39,110 nt of DNA from RGIG7213 sp045545665. GTDB lineage: Bacteria; Bacillota; Clostridia; Oscillospirales; CAG-272. Location of the stretch: assembly GCA_045545665.1 (NCBI GenBank), contig JAZQBL010000012.1, forward strand, positions 1 to 39,110. The letters run 5' to 3'. The notes under the pieces are model-generated. The model worked only from the letters and a program-made list of their open reading frames with translations, did not search any database and was not told the DNA's origin. Below are positions 31,695 through 39,000 of the stretch, piece after piece. Made by a program: the position numbers and the translations under genes. The stretch's first letter is position 1; every line of letters begins with the position of its first letter.

Positions 31695-32696
31695 ATGATA
31701 GCGGTTCTTAAAAAAGGTACGACACATCAGCAAATGGATACGCTTGTAGAATGGCTCAAGGCACAAAACATCGACGTTCACATTTCGGAAGGTCACAACT
31801 ACACGGTAATAGGTCTTATCGGCGACACGTCAAACGTCGATATGGATCTCATTGCAAGTCTTGACATCGTTGAAAGCGTAAAGAAGGTAAGTGAGCCTTT
31901 TAAACAGTGCAGTAAAAAATTCCACCCCGATGACACAGTCGTTGACATCGGCGGCGTAAAGATAGGCGGCGGTAATTTCGCAATGATCGCAGGCCCCTGC
32001 TCGGTCGAGTCAAGAGAACAGATAATATCCGTGGCAGAAAGCGTAAAAAGCGCGGGTGCATCTCTTTTAAGAGGCGGAGCATTCAAGCCGAGAACGTCCC
32101 CTTACGATTTTCAGGGACTTAAAGGAAGCGGTATCGAGCTTTTGCTTGAAGCAAAAAAGGCAACGGGAATGCCTATCGTCACGGAAATAATGAACAGCAA
32201 CCACCTGCCGCTTTTTGAAAACGTCGATGTAATACAGGTCGGCGCAAGAAATATGCAAAACTTTGAGCTTTTGAAGGAGCTCGGAAGAACGAACAAAACG
32301 ATCCTCTTGAAAAGAGGTCTTGCAAACACGATGAAGGAATTGCTCATGAGTGCCGAATACATTATGTCGGCAGGCAATGAGAACATTATTCTTTGCGAAA
32401 GAGGTATAAGAACGTACGAAACGTACACGAGAAACACGCTCGACTTATCAGCTGTTCCTATGCTTAAGGATCTTTCGCATCTTCCCGTCGTTGTAGACCC
32501 GAGCCACGCAACGGGTATTTCAAAGCTCGTCAAGCCGATGGCGCTTGCCGCAGCTGCCGCAGGTGCTGACGGTCTTATGATCGAAGTACACAACGACCCC
32601 ATACACGCATGGTGCGACGGCGCACAGTCACTCACCCCCGAACAGTTCGCAGACGTTGCGGATAAAGTACGAAAAATAAGAGAAATAATGGAGTAA
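31695..32696 (+). CDS. aroF: 3-deoxy-7-phosphoheptulonate (DAHP) synthase, type I-beta
   Basis: This enzyme condenses phosphoenolpyruvate and erythrose 4-phosphate, the first step of the shikimate pathway. The 333-residue protein has an N-terminal ferredoxin-like domain (about residues 1-70, MIAVLKKGTTHQQMDTLVEW), which confers Tyr/Phe feedback sensitivity in the Thermotoga-type enzyme. The barrel follows: FAMIAGPCSVESREQI, LLRGGAFKPRTSPYDFQG, DVIQVGARNMQNFELLKELG, KRGLANTMKELLMSAEYI, and PVVVDPSHATG. AAAGGAGAT precedes the ATG. It is followed three bases later by pheA and is preceded by a Phe/Tyr attenuator, so both feedback inhibition and transcription control seem to act. Confidence 0.95.
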   Translation: MIAVLKKGTTHQQMDTLVEWLKAQNIDVHISEGHNYTVIGLIGDTSNVDMDLIASLDIVESVKKVSEPFKQCSKKFHPDDTVVDIGGVKIGGGNFAMIAGPCSVESREQIISVAESVKSAGASLLRGGAFKPRTSPYDFQGLKGSGIELLLEAKKATGMPIVTEIMNSNHLPLFENVDVIQVGARNMQNFELLKELGRTNKTILLKRGLANTMKELLMSAEYIMSAGNENIILCERGIRTYETYTRNTLDLSAVPMLKDLSHLPVVVDPSHATGISKLVKPMALAAAAAGADGLMIEVHNDPIHAWCDGAQSLTPEQFADVADKVRKIREIME

Positions 32697-32699
32697 AAA

Positions 32700-33842
32700 A
32701 TGGATATCAATGAATTGAGAATGAAAATCGACAAGATAGATTCCGAACTTGTCGATCTGTTTCAGCAAAGAATGGACGTTGCAAAGGACATAGCGCAGTA
32801 TAAAAAGAATAATTCACTTCCCGTTCTCGACGTCGTACGTGAAAGAGAAAAGCTTGCAAGCGTAAGCGAGCTCGGAAAAGAAGAAATGAAAGACTACATT
32901 CGCGTTCTTTATTCCCTTATGTTCGAGCTCAGCCGTTCTTATCAAGGCAGTTTGCTTGAAAGAAAAACTCCTCTTTACTCGGATATTATGGATGCAATTG
33001 AAGGAACGGACAAGCTTTTCCCCCGTTCGCCCATCGTTGCCTGCCAGGGCACTGAAGGTGCATATTCGCAGATAGCGTGCGACAAGATATTCCGCGATGC
33101 AAAGATAATGTATTATTCTTCGTTTGAGCACGTATTTACCGCAATAGAAAAAGGTATGTGCAAGTACGGAGTACTGCCTATTGAAAACAGCACGGCAGGC
33201 TCGGTAAACAAAGTGTACGATCTTATGATAAACAGAAACTTCCACATCGTACGCAGTACAAGAATAAAAATAGACCACAATCTTTTGGCAAAGCCCGGTG
33301 TCGAGCTTTCTGAAATAAAAGAAATAATATCGCAAGAACAGGCAATAGCGCAGTGTTCGGAATTTCTCAAGTCTCTCCCCGGTGTAAAGGTAACCGCGTG
33401 CGAAAACACAGCAATTGCCGCAGAAACGGTTGCAAAAAGCGACAGACGTGACATTGCCGCACTTTCTTCAAGATACTGTGCAACTCTTTACGGACTCAAC
33501 ACGGTAAAGAGCAACGTTCAGGATGCAGGCAACAATCACACGAGATTTATATGCATATCAAAAAATCTTGAGATATACCCCGGTGCCGACAAGACTTCTG
33601 TAATGATGGTCCTTTCTCACAAGCCCGGTGCGCTTTACCGTGTGCTTGCAAGATTCTATTCACTCGGAATCAACCTGATAAAGCTCGAAAGCCGTCCGAT
33701 CCCCGAACGTGACTTCGAATTTATGTTCTATTTTGATCTTGAGACCTCCGTTTATTCAAAAGAGTTTGCACAGCTTATGGGCGAGCTTGACGGAATGTGT
33801 GAGGATTTCAAATACCTCGGAAGCTATTCGGAAGTTATATGA
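32700..33842 (+). CDS. pheA: Bifunctional chorismate mutase/prephenate dehydratase
   Basis: This 380-residue protein converts chorismate to prephenate and then to phenylpyruvate, the committed branch to phenylalanine. Residues about 1-85 form an AroQ-type chorismate mutase (MKIDKIDSELVDLFQQRMD, IAQYKKNNSLPVLD). Residues about 108-285 form the dehydratase (VACQGTEGAYSQIACDKIF, PIENSTAGSVNKVYDLM, and AGNNHTRFICIS with the key Thr-Arg-Phe). Residues about 298-375 form the ACT domain (KPGALYRVLARFYSLGINLI, KLESRPIPERDFEFMFYFD), whose ESRP motif binds Phe. GGAG precedes the ATG. Co-regulated with the DAHP synthase through the upstream attenuator. Confidence 0.96.
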   Translation: MDINELRMKIDKIDSELVDLFQQRMDVAKDIAQYKKNNSLPVLDVVREREKLASVSELGKEEMKDYIRVLYSLMFELSRSYQGSLLERKTPLYSDIMDAIEGTDKLFPRSPIVACQGTEGAYSQIACDKIFRDAKIMYYSSFEHVFTAIEKGMCKYGVLPIENSTAGSVNKVYDLMINRNFHIVRSTRIKIDHNLLAKPGVELSEIKEIISQEQAIAQCSEFLKSLPGVKVTACENTAIAAETVAKSDRRDIAALSSRYCATLYGLNTVKSNVQDAGNNHTRFICISKNLEIYPGADKTSVMMVLSHKPGALYRVLARFYSLGINLIKLESRPIPERDFEFMFYFDLETSVYSKEFAQLMGELDGMCEDFKYLGSYSEVI

Positions 33843-33845
33843 TAA

Positions 33846-33886
33846 AAAAGACCTCATTTCGGAAATTCTCCGAAATGAGGTCTTTT
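33846..33886. terminator. Bidirectional intrinsic terminator after pheA
   Basis: A perfect stem of about 18 base pairs (AAAAGACCTCATTTCGGA with its complement) and a short loop, flanked by A and T runs. It closes the aromatic operon and also the convergent phosphohexomutase transcript, whose stop lies three bases beyond. Confidence 0.92.
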
Positions 33887-33888
33887 AA

Positions 33889-35619
33889 TTATTTAATGTT
33901 GTCTATCATTTCAAGTGCCGCTTTTTTGAACTTCAGCACCTTTTCGTCAGCCAGCTCTGCTGTTTTTTCATTTACGAGATAATACAGCTTTATCTTCGGT
34001 TCAGTTCCCGAAGGACGTATAACGAGAACGTCGTCCGCGCATTTAAAGTAGACTGTATTCGTCGTACCGCTGTCAAGGATCTTCTTTTCTCCCGTCTTGA
34101 AATTATATTCGCACGGAATGTTATAGTCTATAAACGTATCTATATCAATACCCGCAATGGATCTCGGCGGATTTGCACGAAGTTCTGCCATGATGCGCTT
34201 CATACGGTCAAGTCCGTCAAGTCCCTTCATCGTAAGGTTGTCCACACCGTCACGGTAATAACCGTACTTTTCGTATATCTCCTGCATTGCATCGTAGAGC
34301 GTCATACCGCGCTTCTTGTAGTAAGCGGCAACCTCACAAATAAGCATCGTGCCGACAACTGCATCTTTATCACGTGCATACGTGCCTCTGAGATAACCGT
34401 AGCTTTCTTCAAAGCCGAATATAAATTCAGCCTCTCCCGGCTTTTCGTTGTGCTTGATAACCTCACCTATGTACTTAAATCCCGTAAATACGTTGTAGAG
34501 CTTTATGTTATTTACAGCAGCTATCTTCGATATAAGTTCCGTTGTAACAAAGCTCTTTATCGTATACGCACCCTTGGGCATTTTACCGGTTTTGTTAAGT
34601 GCTGTTATGATATAATCAAGCAATATAGCGCCGACCTGGTTACCCGTCATCGTAACGAAATCGTCACCGACCTTTACTGCTATACCGACACGGTCCGCAT
34701 CGGGGTCTGTTGCCACGATAAGATCCGAGCCTATTTCCTTTGCAAGCTTGATACCGGGATCGAACACATCCTTGAACTCGGGGTTCGGAAAAGGTGTCGT
34801 CGGAAAATCTCCGTCGGGAGTGCTCTGCTCTTCGACCATATAAAGCTTTTTGATACCGAGCATATCAATAACTCTCGGCACGAGCTTGTATCCCGCACCG
34901 TGAAGCGGTGTATAAACGATCTTTATATCGTCTGCCATTTCCTTGACGATCTCCGTGTCTATTGCCTGAGCACAGACGTTTTCGAGGTATGCGCTGTCCA
35001 CTTCCTCACCGATGACCGATATTATACCCGACTTTACGCCTTCGTCAAAATCCATAGACGAAATGCCGTCGAATATATCCGTCACGGCTATGATATCGGA
35101 AACCTTCTTTGCATGCTCGGGCGAAAGCTGTGCGCCGTCTTCCCAGTATGCCTTGTATCCGTTATATTCCTTCGGGTTATGCGATGCGGTTATATTGATA
35201 CCTGCGATACATCCGAGATGTCTTATTGAAAACGAAAGCACGGGTGTAGGTCTGAGGGATTCAAATATGTATACCTTAACGCCGTTTGCGGCAAGTACCT
35301 CCGCCGCCGCTTTTGAAAATATCTCGGAATTATTACGTGAATCGCACGCTATTGCAACGCCTCTTTCGGCAGCCTCTTTTCCTTCTTCGTTAATAAGGGT
35401 AGCTATCGCCTGCGTTGCCTGTCTTACCGTGTAGATGTTCATTGCGTTTGTGCCTGCGTTCATCGTACCGCGAAGACCTGCCGTACCGAATTGCAGCGAC
35501 TGATAGAAACGAAGCTTTATTTCGTCGTCGTTATCTTTTATCGACAAAAGCTCCGCTTTTGTTTTTTCATCCGTTTTTTCGGAAGTGAGCCAACGGTTAT
35601 AACTTTCAATGTAACCCAT
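33889..35619 (-). CDS. Phosphoglucomutase/phosphomannomutase (alpha-D-phosphohexomutase)
   Basis: This 576-residue cytoplasmic enzyme interconverts hexose 1- and 6-phosphates, supplying glucose 1-phosphate for UDP-glucose and thus for the polysaccharide operon's ugd. It has FGTAGLRGTMNAG at the N-terminus, the phosphoserine loop ITASHNPKEYNGYKAY (about residue 140), the metal loop VATDPDADRVGIAV (about 305), the sugar loop FGFEESYGYLRG and the phosphate-binding IRPSGTEPKIKLYYL end. Length matches the PgcA-type phosphoglucomutase of Firmicutes. GAGAGGG lies six bases before ATG 35619. Its start slightly overlaps the upstream TSCPD gene region. Confidence 0.95.
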   Translation of the reverse strand: MGYIESYNRWLTSEKTDEKTKAELLSIKDNDDEIKLRFYQSLQFGTAGLRGTMNAGTNAMNIYTVRQATQAIATLINEEGKEAAERGVAIACDSRNNSEIFSKAAAEVLAANGVKVYIFESLRPTPVLSFSIRHLGCIAGINITASHNPKEYNGYKAYWEDGAQLSPEHAKKVSDIIAVTDIFDGISSMDFDEGVKSGIISVIGEEVDSAYLENVCAQAIDTEIVKEMADDIKIVYTPLHGAGYKLVPRVIDMLGIKKLYMVEEQSTPDGDFPTTPFPNPEFKDVFDPGIKLAKEIGSDLIVATDPDADRVGIAVKVGDDFVTMTGNQVGAILLDYIITALNKTGKMPKGAYTIKSFVTTELISKIAAVNNIKLYNVFTGFKYIGEVIKHNEKPGEAEFIFGFEESYGYLRGTYARDKDAVVGTMLICEVAAYYKKRGMTLYDAMQEIYEKYGYYRDGVDNLTMKGLDGLDRMKRIMAELRANPPRSIAGIDIDTFIDYNIPCEYNFKTGEKKILDSGTTNTVYFKCADDVLVIRPSGTEPKIKLYYLVNEKTAELADEKVLKFKKAALEMIDNIK

Positions 35620-35630
35620 TTTAAACCCTC

Positions 35631-35882
35631 TCAATCTTTATTTAACGCCTGTTTTAAGGCTTTTGCAAGCTGATCGGGACACGACGTATTTTTAAATCCG
35701 CATCTTGTACCCTCAAGCAGGTCTATAACGTCCTGCGCTTTCATACCTTTGACAAGCTTTGAAATTCCCTTTAAATTACCGTCGCAACCGCCGTAAAACT
35801 TAACGGAATCTATCACATCACCGTCAAGCTCTATTTCGATCACAGACGAGCACGTACCTCTTGTTTTGTATTTGTAATTCAT
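35631..35882 (-). CDS. TSCPD domain protein (TIGR03905-type)
   Basis: This 83-residue protein has TRGTCSSVIEIELDGDVIDS, VKFYGGCDGNLKGISKLV and a NTSCPDQLAKAL motif, the Cys-containing TSCPD segment. The stand-alone family resembles the C-terminal Cys-rich tail of B12-dependent ribonucleotide reductases and may bind metal; the function is unknown. GAGGT precedes ATG 35882, so the earlier in-frame ATG at 35900 is rejected. It is 11 bases upstream of the phosphohexomutase and is probably co-transcribed. Confidence 0.9.
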   Translation of the reverse strand: MNYKYKTRGTCSSVIEIELDGDVIDSVKFYGGCDGNLKGISKLVKGMKAQDVIDLLEGTRCGFKNTSCPDQLAKALKQALNKD

Positions 35883-35965
35883 CAATACCTCACAAAACAT
35901 TATTCTTTTTTACTATTATAATTCAAAATTCCAAATTTGTCAACTGCTAAGCACAAGATTATACT

Positions 35966-36865
35966 TTACCTCGGTATCTTTATTGTCAGCTGTATGTGAT
36001 CCTCCTCATCCACACGTGATTGCTCTATGGGTATTCCTGCCTCTTTTACAGTATTTATTGCTCTGTCAACGGAATTTAAAAATATTCTGATATCTTTTAT
36101 TATCATCTTTCTTATCGGCTTGTGTACAGGCTCTTCCGGTGTCATCAGCTTTTTTATATACTCTTCGCTTTCCCTTACGTTCAAAGACCTTTCGATGATA
36201 TATCCCAAGGCTTTCAGCCTTATTACGGGATCGTGTATTTTTATAAGCGCACGTGCGTGGCGTTCGGTGAGAGAATTTGCCGTTATCAGCTCTCTTTCCG
36301 GCTCTGTAAGGCGCAAAAGCCGCATTTTGTTTGCAACGTACGACTGGCTTACCGAAAGAAGATCTGCAATTTCCTCCTGCTTTAAAGAATATTTTTCCGC
36401 AAGGGACAGAAGTGCTGACGCTTCTTCAAACATATTCAGCCCCTCTCTTTGGAGGTTTTCAATAAGCGCAAGCTTTGCCGACTCCTCTTTGTCAACGTCA
36501 AGTATAACGCACGGCACGTAATCAAGAGCCAGAAGCTTTGCCGCACGAAGGCGTCTTTCACCTGCAATAACCTCGTATAGACCGCCGAAGGGCGTGTCCT
36601 CGTCAGACACTCTTCGTATGGTTATCGGCTGTATTATCCCGTGTTTTTTTATGCTGTCGGCAAGGCTCAATATGGAAGAATCGGAAAATACGGTCCTCGG
36701 CTGTGATGGGTTCGGGCATATTCTGTCGGGGTTTATCAAATGCACACGGCATGTATCCTCGCTTTTTTTCAGTTGCCTTTTCTGCCTGTTTAGCTTGTCC
36801 CATTCGTTTTTCAATTTTTCTTTTTCTTCGTTCTTTTTTACTTCAAACAGCTGCAGCAGTTTCAT
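35966..36865 (-). CDS. ParB/Noc-family CTP-dependent DNA-binding protein
   Basis: This 299-residue protein has the ParB N-terminal CTPase domain (PNPSQPRTVFSDSSILSLAD, HGIIQPITIRR, YEVIAGERRLRAAKLL, ALIENLQREGLNMFEEA) and a helix-turn-helix (SLKQEEIADLLSVSQSYVAN). Its first 17 residues (MKLLQLFEVKKNEEKEK) form a short amphipathic start and a charged stretch, as in the membrane-binding N-terminus of Noc, so nucleoid occlusion is possible. No parA, rsmG or gidA is beside it. AAGGAGG precedes ATG 36865; upstream in-frame ATGs lack support. A parS or Noc-binding site was not found by eye. Confidence 0.87.
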   Translation of the reverse strand: MKLLQLFEVKKNEEKEKLKNEWDKLNRQKRQLKKSEDTCRVHLINPDRICPNPSQPRTVFSDSSILSLADSIKKHGIIQPITIRRVSDEDTPFGGLYEVIAGERRLRAAKLLALDYVPCVILDVDKEESAKLALIENLQREGLNMFEEASALLSLAEKYSLKQEEIADLLSVSQSYVANKMRLLRLTEPERELITANSLTERHARALIKIHDPVIRLKALGYIIERSLNVRESEEYIKKLMTPEEPVHKPIRKMIIKDIRIFLNSVDRAINTVKEAGIPIEQSRVDEEDHIQLTIKIPR

Positions 36866-37016
36866 TTTCGTCCTCCTTACGGTTCTGATGTATGGTAACA
36901 TATACACCGTGCGAAAATGCACGTATAAGGTCGTTAGAAAAAAATTTATAAAATTTTTATCGGAAAGGATTTAAAACCGTCCGCTTTGCATCTATTATTA
37001 TCCTGAGGTGATCTAT

Positions 37017-37802
37017 TTGAAAAAACGGTGCTTACTGAATATTATTACGCTTTTTTTCGCTTTGTTTATCGTAATAAATTATTCCGTCTATCTTCTTTCC
37101 TTAATTATAAACGGCGGAAAAACGTGGAACGCTCTTGTAGCTGTGGGCATTTTGCTTGTAACGGTCGTACCTTTGCTTCTTTTGTTTTCATTTGAAGAGA
37201 AGGCAAAAAAGAAATTTCCGCGCCTTATACCGTTTTTAAAGTATCTTTACGTATGCGGTATGGGTGTATACGTTATATCGTTCGGTATCTTCTGCGTATT
37301 TTTAACGCACGGAGTTGAATATTCAACGGAAAACAGCTATGATTACACGATAGTTTTCGGCGGCGGGATAAAAGAAGGATTTCTTTCTTCACACGCACAA
37401 AGCCGTCTTGATGCAGCCGTATCGTATTATAACGATAATAAAGACACCGTATTTATCCTTTCGGGCGGTGTTCCCGAAAACGAAAGATATTCCGAAGCGG
37501 AGCTTATGAGCGTTTATCTTATAAAAAAAGGCGTTCCCGAAAAAAATATCCTGCTTGAAAGCAAAGCAAAAAACACCTGGGAAAACCTTGCATATTCGTT
37601 TGAGATGATAGAAGACGGAAAGACCGTGCACGGAATATCCAGCAACTATCACGTAAAAAGAATAGAGCTTATGGCAAAGGATCAAGGCGTTGAGCTTGAT
37701 ATGACCGCTTCAAGAAGCGGATTAAGATTCAGTACCGTATCCTCCTACGTCCGTGAATATATGGCATATTTTAAATATTTTCTGGGACTTAATCACATAT
37801 AA
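37017..37802 (+). CDS. DUF218 (ElyC/SanA/YdcF-like) membrane protein
   Basis: This 261-residue protein has about three to four N-terminal membrane segments (residues about 8-110) followed by a DUF218 domain: DYTIVFGGGIKEGFLSSHAQ, SRLDAAVSYYN, FILSGGVPENERYSEAELM, KNTWENLAYSFEMI and HGISSNYHVKRIELMA. DUF218 proteins such as ElyC act in envelope biogenesis, possibly in undecaprenyl-carrier lipid metabolism, and the activity is not firmly known. I prefer TTG 37017, seven bases after GAGG; the GTG at 37008 lies inside that site. A weak hairpin and a terminator follow. Confidence 0.85.
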   Translation: MKKRCLLNIITLFFALFIVINYSVYLLSLIINGGKTWNALVAVGILLVTVVPLLLLFSFEEKAKKKFPRLIPFLKYLYVCGMGVYVISFGIFCVFLTHGVEYSTENSYDYTIVFGGGIKEGFLSSHAQSRLDAAVSYYNDNKDTVFILSGGVPENERYSEAELMSVYLIKKGVPEKNILLESKAKNTWENLAYSFEMIEDGKTVHGISSNYHVKRIELMAKDQGVELDMTASRSGLRFSTVSSYVREYMAYFKYFLGLNHI

Positions 37803-37803
37803 A

Positions 37804-37848
37804 AAGCCTCCCTTGTGTGTAGTTACTTGACAACTACACGGAGGCTTA
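37804..37848 (+). terminator. Hairpin after the DUF218 gene, possible terminator
   Basis: AAGCCTCC pairs with GGAGGCTT and encloses a second stem GTGTAGTT/AACTACAC. The bases after it (ATATCAGC) are not a good T-run, so termination may rely on the hairpin at 37858-37894 that follows. Confidence 0.6.
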
Positions 37849-37857
37849 TATCAGCAT

Positions 37858-37894
37858 AAAACCTTTCGGTATATTAAAGTATCGAAAGGTTTTT
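37858..37894 (+). terminator. Intrinsic terminator upstream of the structured-RNA promoter
   Basis: AAAACCTTTCG pairs with CGAAAGGTTTT, extended by GTAT/ATAT-like pairs, and runs into TTTTT. It insulates the following promoter from the DUF218 transcript. Confidence 0.82.
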
Positions 37895-37903
37895 CCATTT
37901 TTC

Positions 37904-37932
37904 TTGACAAAAACTTCCGTATGTGTTACAAT
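37904..37932 (+). promoter_or_regulatory. Sigma-A-type promoter of the structured RNA
   Basis: A perfect TTGACA (37904-37909), a 17-base spacer and TACAAT (37927-37932), directly behind the terminator of the previous gene. Transcription should begin near 37938-37940, exactly where the long rod structure begins and 270 bases before the lipoprotein gene. Confidence 0.85.
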
Positions 37933-37936
37933 GCGT

Positions 37937-38157
37937 TTGTCACACAAACTGAATAATCGGAAAACAGGGGTATTTTTACGTTAGGGGGAATACTATACCC
38001 TTTTTGGGTTATGCTCAATGATGTATGAGTTTTGGTAAAAATGCAGACTCCAACATCATTGAGTATGAATATTTCTGCTTCGATGCGTTTGTGTGACAAC
38101 AATCGGGGTTTGCGTTTTTCGGTGTGCATAACTTCGGTTGTGCACACTTTTTATTTT
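37937..38157 (+). ncRNA. Candidate structured small RNA (6S-like rod) with own terminator
   Basis: By hand folding the region forms one long rod. Stem 1 pairs 37937-37949 with 38087-38099 (13 perfect pairs). Stem 2 pairs 37956-37961 with 38079-38084. Stem 3 pairs 37965-37975 with 38067-38077 (several G-U). A large one-sided bulge covers 37976-38013. Stem 4 pairs 38014-38024 with 38053-38063 (11 perfect pairs). A small stem 38027-38030/38047-38050 caps it. An 11-pair terminator with a UUCG loop and T-run follows at 38122-38157. A rod with one large asymmetric bubble and about 200 bases is the shape of 6S RNA, but I cannot confirm the family. A cis-acting leader of the next gene is the alternative. 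Confidence 0.6.
38122..38157 (+). terminator. Intrinsic terminator with UUCG tetraloop
   Basis: GTGTGCATAAC pairs with GTTGTGCACAC (11 pairs, one G-U) around TTCG closed by C-G, an exceptionally stable loop, then TTTTTATTTT. It lies 56 bases before the lipoprotein start, so it ends the small RNA or conditionally ends the lipoprotein mRNA. Confidence 0.9.
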
Positions 38158-38212
38158 AAAACAGTACACCGAAAAATCAACAATTTATCTTAATCGTTTA
38201 AGGAGAAAAGAC

Positions 38213-38920
38213 GTGAAAAAGAAAATTAAGCTTACACCCATTTTGCTTGCGCTTTTGCTGACGTTCGGCGCAAATATCACCTCGTGCGATGATGCCGATG
38301 ATGATACGGCAGGTTCAACCGACACAGTATCACAAACGGAACAAACGACAGAAGCACCGACGGATGCTGACACACAAAACGTAACAGACCGTGAAGAAAG
38401 CGGCGCACAACTGACATCCGACAGTACGAATGCACCGAACGAGGATACGCAAGTACCCGAAACAGATGCTGCTGTAACGGATGCCGCCGCAACAAACGCA
38501 CCTGTAACAAATGCACCTACAACAAACGCCCCCGAAACAAAACCGATAACAACAGAACCCACAGAAAACACTACGAAAGCTACTGTAACAGCACCTGTTG
38601 AAGACCCTTCGGTAGATTATTCAAAATGGGGATATTATGGTTTTGAAAAACTTTTGCCGGCACCGTTGCCCTTTGAAGCAAGGTGGATCAGCAGGAATAC
38701 TTCTCAGGGAACTTATAACGTGCAGTGTGATACTGCATTTAATCCAAAAGATGCAGAAAAAAATATCAATATATTGAAAGACTATATTAAATCTTTGGAA
38801 GCATACGGATATTCTTCAATATTAACAACAACTCCGTTTTTTGCATTCAACGAAAACGGTGACTTTTTTGAATTTATTTATACAGATAATTGTGTCTGCG
38901 TATCAATTACTTTGGCATAA
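38213..38920 (+). CDS. Thr/Ala-rich linker lipoprotein of unknown function
   Basis: This 235-residue protein begins with GTG, seven bases after AAGGAGA. The N-terminus KKKIKLTPILLALLLTFG followed by ANITSC-DD is a lipoprotein signal with the lipidated Cys at about residue 25. Residues about 27-130 are a low-complexity, Thr/Ala/Asp-rich linker with repeated TNAP and TDA units, a wall-spanning tether. Residues about 135-235 form a compact domain (WGYYGFEKLLPAPLPFEARW and FFAFNENGDFFEFIYTDN) that I do not recognise; it may sense or bind a small ligand outside the cell. An open frame reaches upstream to 38138 but passes through the terminator and is rejected. Confidence 0.82.
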   Translation: MKKKIKLTPILLALLLTFGANITSCDDADDDTAGSTDTVSQTEQTTEAPTDADTQNVTDREESGAQLTSDSTNAPNEDTQVPETDAAVTDAAATNAPVTNAPTTNAPETKPITTEPTENTTKATVTAPVEDPSVDYSKWGYYGFEKLLPAPLPFEARWISRNTSQGTYNVQCDTAFNPKDAEKNINILKDYIKSLEAYGYSSILTTTPFFAFNENGDFFEFIYTDNCVCVSITLA

Positions 38921-38948
38921 CCGCAAAAAAGTCTGATTCATCACATTG

Positions 38949-38992
38949 AAGCTCTTTTAAAATAAGATGATTCTTATTTAAAAGAGCTTTTT
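38949..38992 (+). terminator. Intrinsic terminator after the lipoprotein gene
   Basis: AAGCTCTTTTAA...ATAAG pairs with CTTATTTAAAAGAGCTT, with one unpaired base, and is followed by a short T-run. Confidence 0.85.
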
Positions 38993-39000
38993 ATGTACTG

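Noticed and set aside
37804..37894. Inverted repeats at 37804-37894 as a CRISPR or transposon end
   Set aside because: They are two different hairpins, each used once, directly after a gene; terminators explain them.
38138..38212. Upstream extension of the lipoprotein reading frame to 38138
   Set aside because: It would start inside the terminator hairpin and lacks a ribosome binding site; GTG 38213 has AAGGAGA and opens directly with a lipoprotein signal.
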